Assembly: GCA_016716135.1 (NCBI GenBank)
Contig: JADJWX010000019.1
Span: 85,726 to 149,725, forward strand
Direction of reading: 5' to 3'
From: Lewinellaceae bacterium
GTDB taxonomy: Bacteria; Bacteroidota; Bacteroidia; Chitinophagales; Saprospiraceae
Length of the DNA: 64,000 nt
Positions 37,401 through 45,335 of this stretch are shown in pieces; the stretch's first letter is position 1, and each line of letters opens with the position of its first letter. The position numbers and the translations under genes are program-made. The notes beneath the pieces were generated by a model, which did no database searches, was not told the origin of the DNA, and saw only the letters and a list, made by a program, of their open reading frames with translations.

Positions 37401-40400
37401 TTAACGATGATGTTGCACCGATGCTGACTTGCCCGGCTCCGCTGACGGCACAGTGTTCGCCTGCCGAACAACCGCCGTATGCTAACCTGACCGAATTTGA
37501 AACTGCCGGAGGCATAGCTTCTGACAACTGCGGCCTGAATGTGAATTCCTTCGGCCTGTTGAGCGAAGTTGCCAACGGTAATGTTTATACCCGTACGTAC
37601 CGCGTAATTGACCAGTGTGGCAACTCCGCTACCTGCACACAAACGGTAACGGTTGAAGATACCGAACCGCCGGTATTCCTGAACTGCCCGACGGATACCT
37701 TGCGCTTTGGCAATGATCCGGATATGTGCTGGGCTAAGGTCAACTGGCCGCAACCGGTGGCTGTAGACAACTGCAGCATTCCGACGGTGGTTCAGACTTC
37801 CGGTCCGACTTCCGGTACAATCGTTAATGTTGGTACTTACACCGTAACCTTCGTTGCAACGGATGCTATGGGCAACACGTCCATCTGTTCCTTCGACGTA
37901 ATGGTAATGGACACGCAGAATCCGGAACTCGATGCCGACATCGTAATGCCTGGCGACGTGACGGTTGAATGCGACAACGTACCTGCTCCGTTTGTACTGA
38001 CAAACAATGACGTACACGACAACTGCACAGCACCGGAAGACTTGGTGATCACCTTCACCGAAGTTCGCACGGATGGCAATTGTCCGTTTAACTATACCTT
38101 GACCCGCACCTGGAAAGTGACCGACGAAGCCGGCAAAATGTTCGTACACACGCAAATCGTGACGGTACGCGACACCAAGGCACCGACGGCTATTTGCCAA
38201 AATGCAACGGTTACCCTGGATAAAGCCGGTAATGCAACGGTTACGCCTGGTCAGATCAACAACGGCAGCTTTGACAACTGTTCCCTGCCGCAGAACCTGA
38301 CCTTCTCGGTTTCGCCGAACAGCTTCACCTGCGCTAACCTGGGTGATAACGTAGTTACCCTGACGGTAACGGACGAGTGTGGAAACAGCGCGACCTGTAC
38401 TGCTATCGTAACTGTAGTGGAAGGTATCGCTCCTTGCACACCAGAATACGCAGTAGTAACATCCTGCATGGGCATGGGTGGCATGGGTAATGCAACGACA
38501 CTGGAGAATGGCCAGTTTATGGACCTGATCACGGTGAAATCGCTGGCTATGCAAACCTGGACGTTGACCGCTAACACCGGTTTCTACTCCCTGGCCAGCC
38601 CGGCTCCTCCGGGTGCTCCGGTTGCCCTGGCTGTAGGTACTGCCTTCACAGCAGGTACGGCTGACGGTATCGACAACGATAATGACGGTCAGACCGACGA
38701 AGCAGACGAGATGATTTTCTACACCCTGAAAGGTGTGCACGTTGAATGCATTGGCTACTCGATTTCTGTTGCCAACAACGTGGGCCAGACAGGTACGATC
38801 AGCAACAAAGCTTGCTATCCGACGCCATACTTTACTAACCTGAACGATCCGTTCTGTCTGAACACGCAGCCATTCACCATTGAAGTAGGTGAAATTAACG
38901 GCGCACAAGGCACGGTGGTTGATGTCATGGTTAACGGCGTTCCGACGACAATCTTCGACGCCGGCGCCCTGGGTCTCGGCTTCCATACGGTAATGGCCAC
39001 GTTCGACGCTGGCGCCGCTACGACCAATCTGGTCATTAACGGTGTTCAGGTAGGCGGCACAATGGCTGAAGCCCTGGCTGATCCGGGTTGCAAACAGAAG
39101 ATCACGAAAGTGGTACAAGTAGTTGCCACTCCGACGACTATCGTTTGTAACGACCTGGTGAATGTTTCCATTCACAACGACGGTGGCGACTGCGTCTTTG
39201 TTCTTGCGCCGGATGATGTGCTTGAGGGCACTTACCTGTGCGACGATGACTACTCTGTTGTCCTGACCTATCCGTTTGGTACACACACCTTCAACCCGGC
39301 GAACCGCGTGGATTATACCCACATTGGTAAAACGCTGAACTTTAATCTCGTCCATGCCATCAGCGGAAACGTTTGCTGGGGTCAGATTAAGGTTGAGGAT
39401 AAAGAACCGCCGGCATTGGTTTGCCCGTCCGATATTACGATCAAGTGTAGCGATCCGACCAGCACGTCCTTCACGGGCTCGCCGATTGTTTCGGATTGCG
39501 ATACCTGGACAAGTGTTGATACAGACGATTACACAGACTTTGGCTCTTGCTCCGATCCGCGTGCTGAAATTATCCGCACCTGGTTGGTGACAGACAAGTC
39601 TGGTAACCAGTCTTCCTGCACACAACGCATTACGATTGCTCCGTTCAACCTGGCTGATGTTCAGTTCCCGGCTGACGTAACGCTCAATTGCGAAAATGTG
39701 AATAGCACTGATCCGTCTTCAACCGGCGTGCCGACGATCAACGGCTCACCGATCGGAAGCGGCGGTCTGTGCATGGCTTCGATCAGCAAGACCGACGAGA
39801 TTTATGACATTTGCCCGGGTAGTTATGAAATTATCCGCACCTGGAAAGTACGCAACATGTGTCTGCCTGTTGCACCGGGTAACCCGATTGAGCATACGCA
39901 GGTAATTAAGGTCATTGACACGAATGGTCCGACCTTCTCCTGCCCGGACAACGTTACTGTAAGCACGGATCCGTTCGCTTGCTGCGCCACGGCTAACCTG
40001 CCCGATGTAATTATCCGCGAGGCTTGCTCGAACATTACTGCACTGACCTACAAAGTGGTTGGCCAAGACATCACTACGGGTAACCTGATTATCATTGAAG
40101 GTACAGGTTCACTGAGCGATTTCGCTGGTAACAACCACTGGGATCCGGATACAATGGCTGTATTTGGCTACACCCAATGTCTGCCTTTGGGCGACTACAC
40201 GGTGACCTACACGGCTGTTGACGGTTGCGGTAACGTATCGAACTGCACCTTCACCATGACGGTTGAAGATCAGATCCCGCCTGTTGCTGCATGTGACCAG
40301 TTCACACAAGTGGCACTCGGTGGTGACGGTATGGCATTCGTGAATGCTTACACCTTCGACGACGGTTCCTATGACATCTGCTATGACGTGCACTTCAAGG

Positions 40401-43400
40401 CTCGTCGTATGAACAGCAATGATTGCCAGACCAGCACGCAATTCCACGATCAGGTGAAATTCTGCTGCGATGACATCAACGATACGATCCAGGTTGTGTT
40501 CCGCGTATACGATGTACCGGTACCGAATGGTTCCATCGGCCTCGATGCTTTCGAAGGGCACTACAACGACTGCATGGTTAACGTCTTCGTTGAAGACAAG
40601 ATCAAGCCGCTCTGTAATGCTCCGGCTAACGTGACGGTTTCCTGCGAAAACTTTGATCCCAGCCTCTGGGCTTATGGCTTCGCAACAGGCGCCGACAACT
40701 GCTGCATCGATACGATCACTGCAACAGCAAACTACAACTTCTTCGATACGCTGTGCTCGAAGGGTACGATTACCCGCACCTTCCGCGTATTCGACTGTGG
40801 TGGTTTGTCCCAGCAGTGCACGCAGCGTGTGTTTGTGAACTACGAACAGGATTACTGGGTGAAATTCCCGAACGACGTGATTGTTACCGTTTGTAACGGT
40901 TCCGGCAACTACGGTGAGCCTGAATTTAACGGTGAAGATTGCGAACTGCTGGGTGTTTCCTTCGAAGATGAAATCTTCACGGTAGTTCCGGATGCCTGCT
41001 TCAAGATCGAACGTACCTGGACCATAATTAACTGGTGCACGTACAACCCGAATGCAGGCTGTGTTGATATTCCGAACCCGAACCCGAATGCGACGTCGAA
41101 CAATCCTGCCAACCTGGTGGGTCCGACAATCGCACCGCTGGGTACGCCGCAGCCTTGGACACCGACGAACGTACGGGTGAATCCGACCGACCCGCAGACC
41201 ACCAATTACTCGGTGTTCTACCACGGCGGTACGTATACAGATTTTGCAACCGGTCAGCAAGTTACCGTACCGAGTATTGCGAACAACAATTGCTTCCGCT
41301 ACAAGCAGATCATTAAGGTGATCGATACGCAGAAGCCGATTGTTTCGGATTGCCCGACCAGCCCGGTTGAAGTATGCGATATCACGCCGAATAACGCGCA
41401 ATTGTGGAACGAGTCCTACTGGTACGACAACGCGACGATGAGCCACGACTTGTGCGAGGCTCCGACTGACCTGACGATTACGGCTACAGACCTGTGCTCG
41501 GGCGCTGCTGTGAATGTCAAATACCTGTTGTTCCTTGACCTCGACGGTGACGGTACTATGGAAACGGTTGTTTCCAGCACCAACCTGCCGGGCTTCAACA
41601 ACGTGAACTTTGGCAACGCACAAAACCCGAATTTCACTGGTGGCACGCCGCGTCAATTTGACGAACGTCCGGTATTGCCGAACCAGAAGTATGGATTCGC
41701 ACTGCAAACAACTGTAAGCGGTACAGATAAAGTTGCTTCTGTACGCTGGAATACGCAACAGCAACCAACCAACTACGTAGTACCTGAACTGCCTTACGGC
41801 ACGCATAAGATCAAGTGGATCGTAGAAGATGGTTGCGGCAATGAAACTGTCTGTGAATACACCTTCGTTGTGAAGGATTGCAAGAAGCCGACAGTGGTAT
41901 GTCTCAATGGTTTGAGTGTTAACATCATGCCGACGCAGATGATCTCGCTCTGGGCAAATGACTTCCTCCAGTACACGGAAGACAACTGCACCCCGAGCAA
42001 CAAACTGGTCATCGGTATCCGCAAATCCGGCACTGGTACGGGCTTCCCGTACAACCCGGATGGCACACCACAAACCAGCGTAACATTTGACTGTAATGAA
42101 CTGGGTACGCAATTCGTCGAACTCTGGTCGATTGATTTGGCTGGCAACGCCGACTACTGCGAAACCTATGTGATTGTACAAGACAATATGGGCTTCTGTT
42201 CCAACGCCGCCGGTACTGTAGCCGGTAGCCTGAAAACAGAAGTAGGTAACGGTCTTGAAGATGCCAACGTTGAACTCGATGGATCGCACCCGGCACTGCC
42301 GCCGACCAGCATGTTCAATCTGTCGAACCAAACTGGTGACTACCTGTTTGCCGGTGTACCATTCGCAGGTGACTACACAGTGACGCCAACCAAAGACAAC
42401 GACCCGCTGAATGGCGTATCGACCTTTGACCTGGTGCTCATCAACAAGCACATCCTGGGTCTGGAACCGCTCAACAGCCCGTACAAAATGATCGCTGCCG
42501 ACGCTAACAACAGCCGCTCGATCACGACGTTCGATATCGTTGAGTTGCGCAAACTGATCCTTGGCCTCTACACCGAACTGCCAAACAATACTTCCTGGCG
42601 GTTTGTAGATAAAGACTTTGCCTTCCCGGATCAGCAGAATCCGTTCGCAACCATCTTCCCCGAAACGAAGCAAATCGCCAACATGCTCGCCAGCATGGAC
42701 GCCGAGGACTTCGTGTCAGTGAAAGTGGGTGACGTGAATATGAATGCTGTAACCAGCAGCCTGATGAGCACTGAAGACCGTACCGACGGTACGCTGCTGT
42801 TCGATGTTCAGGATCGTACGGTGAAAGCCGGCGAAACCTTTACGCTGAACTTCCGCGCTGCCGAACGCGCTACCGGTTACCAGTTCACCCTGCACTTCCC
42901 GAATCTGGAAGTAATGGAGGTTGTTCCGGGTACTGAAATGACGATGAATAACTTCGGTGTCTTCAACAGCGAGCATAGCCTGACCACCTCGTTCGACAAC
43001 GAACGTATTGCAGGTGAGTTTGCTGTAACCTTCCGTGCAAAAGCTTCCGGTACATTGAGCCAAATGGTTCAGGTGTCGAGCCAGATCACGAAAGCCGAAG
43101 CATACGATCTGGGTCGCAACCGTCAATCCGTAGCCTTGCGCTTCAACGGTGCCAACGGTTCGACAGTCACAGGTCTTGGCTTCGAATTGTATCAGAACCA
43201 ACCGAACCCGTGGATGAACAAGACGCAGATCGGCTTCTACCTGCCTGAGGCAACTGAAGCTACCCTGACGATCTTTGACGAATCGGGTCGCACGGTGTTC
43301 ACTCAAACCGGCGCATTCAGCAAAGGCTACAACGCATTTGCCATCGAACGCGCTCTGGTGAATACTACCGGTGTACTGTACTACAAACTCGAGACCACTA

Positions 43401-43438
43401 CCGACAGTGCTGTCAAGAAGATGATTCAGACGAAGTAA
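28439..43438 (+). CDS. Giant (4,999-residue) HYR/Ig-repeat surface protein with T9SS type A sorting domain
   Basis: The open frame begins at 28199 with a TTG, but the ATG at 28439 (M-K-K-V-Y) or 28520 (M-P-I-L-S) precedes a good signal peptide ending T-A-A-Y-A-Q. About 17 repeats of 81 residues with the C-S-E-D-V-P signature lie between 32.8 and 37.4 kb; earlier and later parts hold more divergent HYR-like repeats (D-N-C, C-G-N, D-x-x-A-P-V). A lamin-tail domain (I-N-E-I-H-Y-D-N) is inserted at 36.2-36.7 kb. A D-N-D-N-D-G-Q-T-D-E calcium-binding-like loop lies near 38.7 kb. The C-terminus has a dockerin-like pair of EF loops, a cohesin-like beta domain and a T9SS type A domain (Y-Q-N-Q-P-N-P, K-M-I-Q-T-K). 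It is exported through the T9SS and probably mediates adhesion. Confidence 0.9.
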   Translation: MKKVYEASLPGCSTVYSNAVALFSNRTMPILSRLVVLLCLSVLGSTAAYAQPCSGVSCTIGYAPVPVVPPAPPLPPGEIILCLNALGNGEITASLMGPYTTTSNGVCCSVVKVWENAAATNPLVPADADYEVDCSDIGRTIQVWVTREVNLPPPGGPGRSAALPFTILIADCTPPNITCPAPQTLTCLADYTAALPPNPMTEAQFEALGGGADASDNCTIDRVEYSDAYSDFVCTNKFKVTRTYIAYDQSGNSKSCTQMITVSDNVAPTFTTLPQDLTLACPNPNLGGLAYGAQVIALGVAIQGWINNFGGAAVADNCGGPFTQNVLVCLGGGPIVGCQTTSPATGAGIWAQMPEACSPQPREVQVGFYIKDECGNENFAVAKVILVDNAAPVIPPLPALGPYTCFTQVPPPNPAGVPATDNCTQNANLTKEHVSDVPASVTGCPGDQVITRTYRVTDCAGNSATRTQTIIVNDNVAPVWGQNPVSQTYNCSDPALTTQIADWLAADGTGSATDNCNGVTITASPASAAGVLAAVPAWCPPGGNTRSTTVTFTATDGCGNTSTRTATITLYDLEAPTGTPPANATIKCLPLPAPNTLLVTNLSDNCTPTNNIMVSHVTDMVIVAGNGCPNGAQIWRRTYRLTDCAGNTRDISQMITVLDDEKPVWSGAITTLNLNCPGNSAGNVTAIQNWLNNHPGASATDNCSAVSYSTIPGTVAEVLNGLGDCAPLAGSRTVTFVATDACGNSSMITGTINVVDNVNPTASNPATINVKCISEVPAPNPGVVTTEADACSPAGSITVEFIDDSDNGGSGCPGDALVISRRYRVTDCTGNSITVTQTINVVDDIDPNANCKSVTAYLGANGQVSVMAEQFNDNSADNCGGPLTYEFARDIINDGINLAFGPYSMMKTFDCNDIPNLHLCSGNTDNDEVIAIRMRAIDACGNVSGYCSTAITIIDDIAPTIDCPADMTFMTSDKPGYDCSVNATWDHPEVADNCTVLCYEMEVQKEINGVFTTIDPATGAPEPNFRVNVLGVAQANYMFEKGPYCNAGQIDDQYKVIYYVRDEHGNYAPSCMFTITVKDDEAPIFTYCPDPINAQTVNGDCYQMKCWAPPTFYDNCQFPYFGEGSGYCPIPTLTITTSDPTVMVDTIGDDHCALFPVGTTYVYYTVEDICGNVTTCTVVVNIADEEDPMAMCVGNYTVNLEPNGKKVITYADIDAGSFDNCGLCAKEVSRDGVNFGPNVMLTCADLATPVTITLRVQDCSAPANEATCTTVITVEDMQSPGIAECPADITVGTDDGVCSAVVTYDAPLFNDGCGSPVQGTLTAGLASGSVFPIGVTHVQYCYTSASGFTVCCDFNVTVEDDEAPAIVCPANVLDLTCLQILPAPLTLANFAANGGTLSDNCGVTALDFSDYDNDLTHCAYDGIRTIVRTYTAWDAAGNSATCTQTFQYVEDIIPPVLNVKPINLQVDCADEVPPVPTQTATDNCGTVNIDFSEEIQPGGCENQFVVVRTWIATDLCGNTDWWTQLITVHDDEAPVFQVTPLNTQYDCAEDVAAAPKQISSDNCGIVFEDFYETVDPGSCPNQYVIMRRWVASDLCGNTTEHWQMITVHDDEAPVLLTTPIDLQVDCSEDVPDAPVGNATDNCGVVFVDFSEDIQPGGCENQYVIVRRWKATDLCGNTDEHWQFITVHDDEPPVLLTTPLDLPQLKCADDVPPAPVGNATDNCGIVFVDFSESITPGSCPNQFEVVRRWVATDLCGNTDEHWQRITVNDDIPPVLAVKPLDIRVSCSEDVPPVPVQTATDNCEVVFVDFSEEIQPGGCEDNFVVVRTWIATDLCGNTDSHVWTITVEDTEAPVFSNVPASAMFDCAEDVPAVVHPDVTDNCSQVVVDFSEETQPGGCEDNFVVQRVWVATDLCGNQAMTFQIITIQDTEKPVLHNLPPATVDVECSEDVPAVANVTATDNCAEPLTVDFVEVEIPGTCSNQYQVQRTWTAEDDCGNYTSFVQIITVSDTEAPVLANLPPATVDVECSEDVPAVANVTASDNCGEPLDFDFYEVEIPGSCPNQYQIQRVWTAEDDCGNSTFFVQTITVSDTEAPVLAGLPDPVVNVECSEDVPAVANVTATDNCDIPVDLELVEIEIPGTCPNQYSITRTWTAEDDCGNITSFVQTINVFDNEAPVLAGLPDPVVNVECSEDVPAVANVTATDNCDVPVDLELVEIEIPGSCPNQYSITRTWTAEDDCGNSTFFVQTINVSDTEAPVLAGLPDPVVNVECSEDVPAVANVTATDNCDIPVDLELVEIEIPGSCPNQYSITRTWTAEDDCGNITSFVQTINVFDDEAPVFAGLPDPVVNVECSEDVPALAVVTATDNCDIPVDVEISEIEIPGTCPNQYSITRTWTAEDDCGNITSFVQTINVFDDEAPTWDQPAPDSPVNVDCSEDVPAVPVQTASDNCEAPVIIDFSEVIVPGTCPNQFSLTRTWVAQDDCGNVTTRVQVINVFDDEAPVLVGLPDAVVNVECSEDVPALAVVTATDNCNVPVDVEISEIEIPGSCPNQYSITRTWTAEDDCGNSTFFVQTINVSDTEAPTWNSTTQVVWINEIHYDNVGGDVDEFIEVAGTTGTDLSNYSLVLYNGANGLVYGTMNLSGTLGNQSNGFGTASFDYLVNGVQNGAPDGIALVLNGTMVLQFLSYEGAFQAVDGPAMGMMSTDIGVFEDGNNAIGTSLSLSGTGNVYGDFIWNAPAPNTAGAVNTGQTFTPAGGLTLPSDLDLQCGEDVPMPLVLTASDNCDIPVDVEYSETFLPGSGPNDGVTIIRTWTAEDDCGNAIAHTQTITVNDAEPPVLVGTPDITVAVECSEDVPAVAVVTVTDNCQGTVDLDFNEVEVPGTCPNQYSVVRTWTATDFAGNSAVFTQTITVNDLVAPTWDQPAPASPLTFDCADAVPAAPVLTASDNCNAPVFVDFSETVDPGACLNKFTLVRTWIAQDDCGNETSVQQIITVNDDVAPMLTCPAPLTAQCSPAEQPPYANLTEFETAGGIASDNCGLNVNSFGLLSEVANGNVYTRTYRVIDQCGNSATCTQTVTVEDTEPPVFLNCPTDTLRFGNDPDMCWAKVNWPQPVAVDNCSIPTVVQTSGPTSGTIVNVGTYTVTFVATDAMGNTSICSFDVMVMDTQNPELDADIVMPGDVTVECDNVPAPFVLTNNDVHDNCTAPEDLVITFTEVRTDGNCPFNYTLTRTWKVTDEAGKMFVHTQIVTVRDTKAPTAICQNATVTLDKAGNATVTPGQINNGSFDNCSLPQNLTFSVSPNSFTCANLGDNVVTLTVTDECGNSATCTAIVTVVEGIAPCTPEYAVVTSCMGMGGMGNATTLENGQFMDLITVKSLAMQTWTLTANTGFYSLASPAPPGAPVALAVGTAFTAGTADGIDNDNDGQTDEADEMIFYTLKGVHVECIGYSISVANNVGQTGTISNKACYPTPYFTNLNDPFCLNTQPFTIEVGEINGAQGTVVDVMVNGVPTTIFDAGALGLGFHTVMATFDAGAATTNLVINGVQVGGTMAEALADPGCKQKITKVVQVVATPTTIVCNDLVNVSIHNDGGDCVFVLAPDDVLEGTYLCDDDYSVVLTYPFGTHTFNPANRVDYTHIGKTLNFNLVHAISGNVCWGQIKVEDKEPPALVCPSDITIKCSDPTSTSFTGSPIVSDCDTWTSVDTDDYTDFGSCSDPRAEIIRTWLVTDKSGNQSSCTQRITIAPFNLADVQFPADVTLNCENVNSTDPSSTGVPTINGSPIGSGGLCMASISKTDEIYDICPGSYEIIRTWKVRNMCLPVAPGNPIEHTQVIKVIDTNGPTFSCPDNVTVSTDPFACCATANLPDVIIREACSNITALTYKVVGQDITTGNLIIIEGTGSLSDFAGNNHWDPDTMAVFGYTQCLPLGDYTVTYTAVDGCGNVSNCTFTMTVEDQIPPVAACDQFTQVALGGDGMAFVNAYTFDDGSYDICYDVHFKARRMNSNDCQTSTQFHDQVKFCCDDINDTIQVVFRVYDVPVPNGSIGLDAFEGHYNDCMVNVFVEDKIKPLCNAPANVTVSCENFDPSLWAYGFATGADNCCIDTITATANYNFFDTLCSKGTITRTFRVFDCGGLSQQCTQRVFVNYEQDYWVKFPNDVIVTVCNGSGNYGEPEFNGEDCELLGVSFEDEIFTVVPDACFKIERTWTIINWCTYNPNAGCVDIPNPNPNATSNNPANLVGPTIAPLGTPQPWTPTNVRVNPTDPQTTNYSVFYHGGTYTDFATGQQVTVPSIANNNCFRYKQIIKVIDTQKPIVSDCPTSPVEVCDITPNNAQLWNESYWYDNATMSHDLCEAPTDLTITATDLCSGAAVNVKYLLFLDLDGDGTMETVVSSTNLPGFNNVNFGNAQNPNFTGGTPRQFDERPVLPNQKYGFALQTTVSGTDKVASVRWNTQQQPTNYVVPELPYGTHKIKWIVEDGCGNETVCEYTFVVKDCKKPTVVCLNGLSVNIMPTQMISLWANDFLQYTEDNCTPSNKLVIGIRKSGTGTGFPYNPDGTPQTSVTFDCNELGTQFVELWSIDLAGNADYCETYVIVQDNMGFCSNAAGTVAGSLKTEVGNGLEDANVELDGSHPALPPTSMFNLSNQTGDYLFAGVPFAGDYTVTPTKDNDPLNGVSTFDLVLINKHILGLEPLNSPYKMIAADANNSRSITTFDIVELRKLILGLYTELPNNTSWRFVDKDFAFPDQQNPFATIFPETKQIANMLASMDAEDFVSVKVGDVNMNAVTSSLMSTEDRTDGTLLFDVQDRTVKAGETFTLNFRAAERATGYQFTLHFPNLEVMEVVPGTEMTMNNFGVFNSEHSLTTSFDNERIAGEFAVTFRAKASGTLSQMVQVSSQITKAEAYDLGRNRQSVALRFNGANGSTVTGLGFELYQNQPNPWMNKTQIGFYLPEATEATLTIFDESGRTVFTQTGAFSKGYNAFAIERALVNTTGVLYYKLETTTDSAVKKMIQTK
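32780..37420 (+). repeat. Array of 17 81-residue (243-bp) repeats within the giant gene
   Basis: The signature C-(S/A/G)-(E/D)-(D/A)-(V/A)-P recurs 17 times; the three starting near 34720, 34963 and 35206 are spaced exactly 243 bp apart and are almost identical at the DNA level. Fourteen units precede the lamin-tail insertion and three follow it. The array is a likely site of copy-number change and assembly error. Confidence 0.9.
36180..36690 (+). other. Lamin-tail domain nested in the repeat array
   Basis: Residues I-N-E-I-H-Y-D-N, E-F-I-E-V-A-G and L-S-N-Y-S-L-V-L-Y-N are typical of bacterial LTD (lamin tail) domains. The domain interrupts one 81-residue unit between its first strand (E-A-P-T-W) and its L-Q-C segment, so the unit would still close around the insertion. 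Confidence 0.7.
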
Positions 43439-43452
43439 TCTGAAGGAATACC

Positions 43453-43488
43453 GGGAGGCATGACAACTAGTCGTGCCTCCCTTTTTTT
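43453..43488 (+). terminator. Intrinsic terminator of the giant adhesin gene, first of two
   Basis: GGGAGGCA-TGAC-AACTA-GTCG-TGCCTCCC forms a stem of about 11 bp and is followed by seven T's, 14 bases after the stop codon. Confidence 0.9.
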
Positions 43489-43490
43489 AC

Positions 43491-43534
43491 GCGGGCCATC
43501 CTTTTTATGTCAAAAGGATGGCCCGCATTTTTTT
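43491..43534 (+). terminator. Second, tandem intrinsic terminator
   Basis: GCGGGCCATCCTTTT, a 6-base loop and the exact 15-base reverse complement are followed by A and seven T's. It starts 2 bases after the first terminator, giving a double stop after a 15-kb message. Confidence 0.9.
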
Positions 43535-43719
43535 GCCTTGCATAGATTGTTGTGCATCTGCTTGATCACATGGAAAGCCGTTTGCAAATCTCGGAATGCC
43601 GCAGGGACGACGGCTGAAAAATGTTCTAACCGGCAAATCCTGTTGCCGGCATCACAAGCGCCCGGTTTCGCAAATCACCTATAATCAAGACGGGTAGTAA
43701 AAGGATCGGGTACTTGCAT

Positions 43720-43755
43720 AAAAAAAGAGCGGCACGCTGGTGCCGCTCTTTTTTT
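43720..43755. terminator. Bidirectional terminator for the DUF937 gene
   Basis: Seven A's, GAGCGGCAC, GCTG, GTGCCGCTC and seven T's: a symmetric hairpin that works on either strand, 33 bases beyond the minus-strand stop of the DUF937 gene. Confidence 0.85.
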
Positions 43756-43787
43756 ATCTGTTTGAATTTTTTCGGAGGCGCCTACTT

Positions 43788-44429
43788 CTACTTCTTGCCA
43801 AACAACCCGCCAAGAATTTGCCCAAACAACCCGCCACCTTGTGGCTGCGCCGCTTGCTGCTGATTGCCGCCTAACACACCGCCTAGCACCGAGCCGATCA
43901 AATCGCCGTATCCGCTCGACTGTGCGTTTTGAACCGAGCCCAGCAGGATATTAGCCAGGCCGCCAAGGTCAAGTCCGCCACCGCCACCGCTGCTGTTTTT
44001 GGCCCGGCCAAGTACACCCATCACAATTGGCGCCAGGATGGGCATCAACTTCATAATTTGATTGATATTCAGACCGGAGTTCTGGCTGATTTGTTGCGCT
44101 GCAACTTCCTGGCGATCACCTAAAATATGCCCAAGGATACCGGCGCCATTCAGCGCTTTGGGAGCCGCATTGTCCGCCGATTGCGACATATTACCAACCA
44201 TACCCACCAAGTCATCGAGGATACTGCCATCGTGATCCCGATCCAGCGCCGAAGCAAGTGACTGAAGGCCGTTGACACTGTTGGCGTTAGACGCCATGCC
44301 TCCCAGAAGTGTAGCAAAAATGTCATTAGCTGCTGTTGCCGTTTGGGCTTTTTCAGCACCAATCTGTTGGCTGAGCTGGCCAAGTACGTCATCTGAAAGT
44401 TGACTTTGGAGTATCTCCATTAAATTCAT
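43788..44429 (-). CDS. DUF937 domain protein
   Basis: The frame is open to 44567, but M-N-L-M-E-I-L at 44429 (or the Met at 44420) starts the recognisable domain. The 213-residue protein has helical, Gly/Ala/Gln-rich sequence with the DUF937 pattern: D-D-V-L-G-Q-L-S-Q-Q-I-G, Y-or-F-A-T-L-L-G-G-M, D-R-D-H-D-G-S-I-L-D-D and an I-M-K-L-M-P-I-L-A-P-I-V segment; the tail is Gly/Gln-rich low complexity. The family is common in bacteria and its function is not established. The upstream 285 bases (44430-44714) are A/T-rich and show no other gene. Confidence 0.85.
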   Translation of the reverse strand: MNLMEILQSQLSDDVLGQLSQQIGAEKAQTATAANDIFATLLGGMASNANSVNGLQSLASALDRDHDGSILDDLVGMVGNMSQSADNAAPKALNGAGILGHILGDRQEVAAQQISQNSGLNINQIMKLMPILAPIVMGVLGRAKNSSGGGGGLDLGGLANILLGSVQNAQSSGYGDLIGSVLGGVLGGNQQQAAQPQGGGLFGQILGGLFGKK

Positions 44430-44714
44430 AACCGGATATTTGTAGTGTTTTGAGAAAAAATGAATGTTCGTAAACCATAACTGCTTGCCGCGAACTTGTA
44501 ACTTGCAAGCATGCTTTAAACGCAAGGTATTCCAAAAGGTATCAAAATTGATGTAATATTTTTTCAAATTTTAAACGCAGCGGCCTAAATTGCCTCTGCG
44601 CGCAAATTATTTCCAGTTTATCGAGTTAATTTTAGGAAAAACATGAATTTTACACTGGCCGCTGTCCAACATACTGCCGTTTTATAGCGTTCACCGAAAT
44701 ACCGATCAACTCTA

Positions 44715-45311
44715 ATGGATTACCGCGCTGCCAAACGATATATTCTGGCCAAATTGCGTACAGAACTTTCCACAAAACTTTACTACCACGGTATGCACCA
44801 CACCTTGGACGTACTTCGGGTAGCGCGGGATTTGTGTAAAAGTGAAGGGGTGAACGGGCATTTGTTAAAGCTGGTAAAAACAGCGGCGCTATATCACGAT
44901 GCAGGCTTTGTAAAAGACAAACACGCCGGCCACGAATTTGAAGGCTGTTTGATGGCCAGAGCCACCTTGCCCAAATTCGGATACGCCAAAGATGATATTG
45001 AGACGATCTGTGGTATGATCATGGCCACCAAGATCCCGCAGTCTCCAACGAATTTGCTGGAAGAAATAATTTGTGATGCCGACCTGGACTACCTGGGCCG
45101 GGCCGATTTTTACCCGATCGGGCAGACCTTGTTTATGGAATTAACGGCCTACAAACTGATCACCGGGGAGCAAGCCTGGAACCGCCTGCAGGTGAATTTT
45201 CTGACTGCCCATCATTTTCACACCCGCACGAATATCCTAACCCGTGAACCGCTTAAACAGCGCAACCTGGCCAACTTGAAAAGTCTGGTCGCGAGCTACG
45301 ACGAGGTCTGA
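44715..45311 (+). CDS. HD-domain phosphohydrolase
   Basis: This 198-residue protein has an HD metal-binding pattern: Y-H-G-M-H-H-T near 25-30, A-L-Y-H-D-A-G-F with His61-Asp62, and a distal C-D-A-D-L-D-Y-L-G with acidic residues. HD proteins cleave phosphate bonds in nucleotides or signalling molecules; the substrate here cannot be told. The class V aminotransferase follows 24 bases later on the same strand, so the two may be cotranscribed. Confidence 0.85.
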   Translation: MDYRAAKRYILAKLRTELSTKLYYHGMHHTLDVLRVARDLCKSEGVNGHLLKLVKTAALYHDAGFVKDKHAGHEFEGCLMARATLPKFGYAKDDIETICGMIMATKIPQSPTNLLEEIICDADLDYLGRADFYPIGQTLFMELTAYKLITGEQAWNRLQVNFLTAHHFHTRTNILTREPLKQRNLANLKSLVASYDEV

Positions 45312-45335
45312 GCGGTTTCCATAACTGACTTTGCT

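Noticed and set aside
33950..39625. 1,891-residue open frame on the minus strand inside the giant gene
   Set aside because: It mirrors the repeat codon pattern of the plus-strand gene, has no domain pattern and consists of Arg/Val/Asn-rich antisense sequence. The plus strand carries the signal peptide, HYR repeats and sorting domain.
40109..42673. 854-residue minus-strand frame inside the giant gene
   Set aside because: Shadow of the same codon bias; the plus strand encodes the dockerin-, cohesin- and T9SS-like ends.
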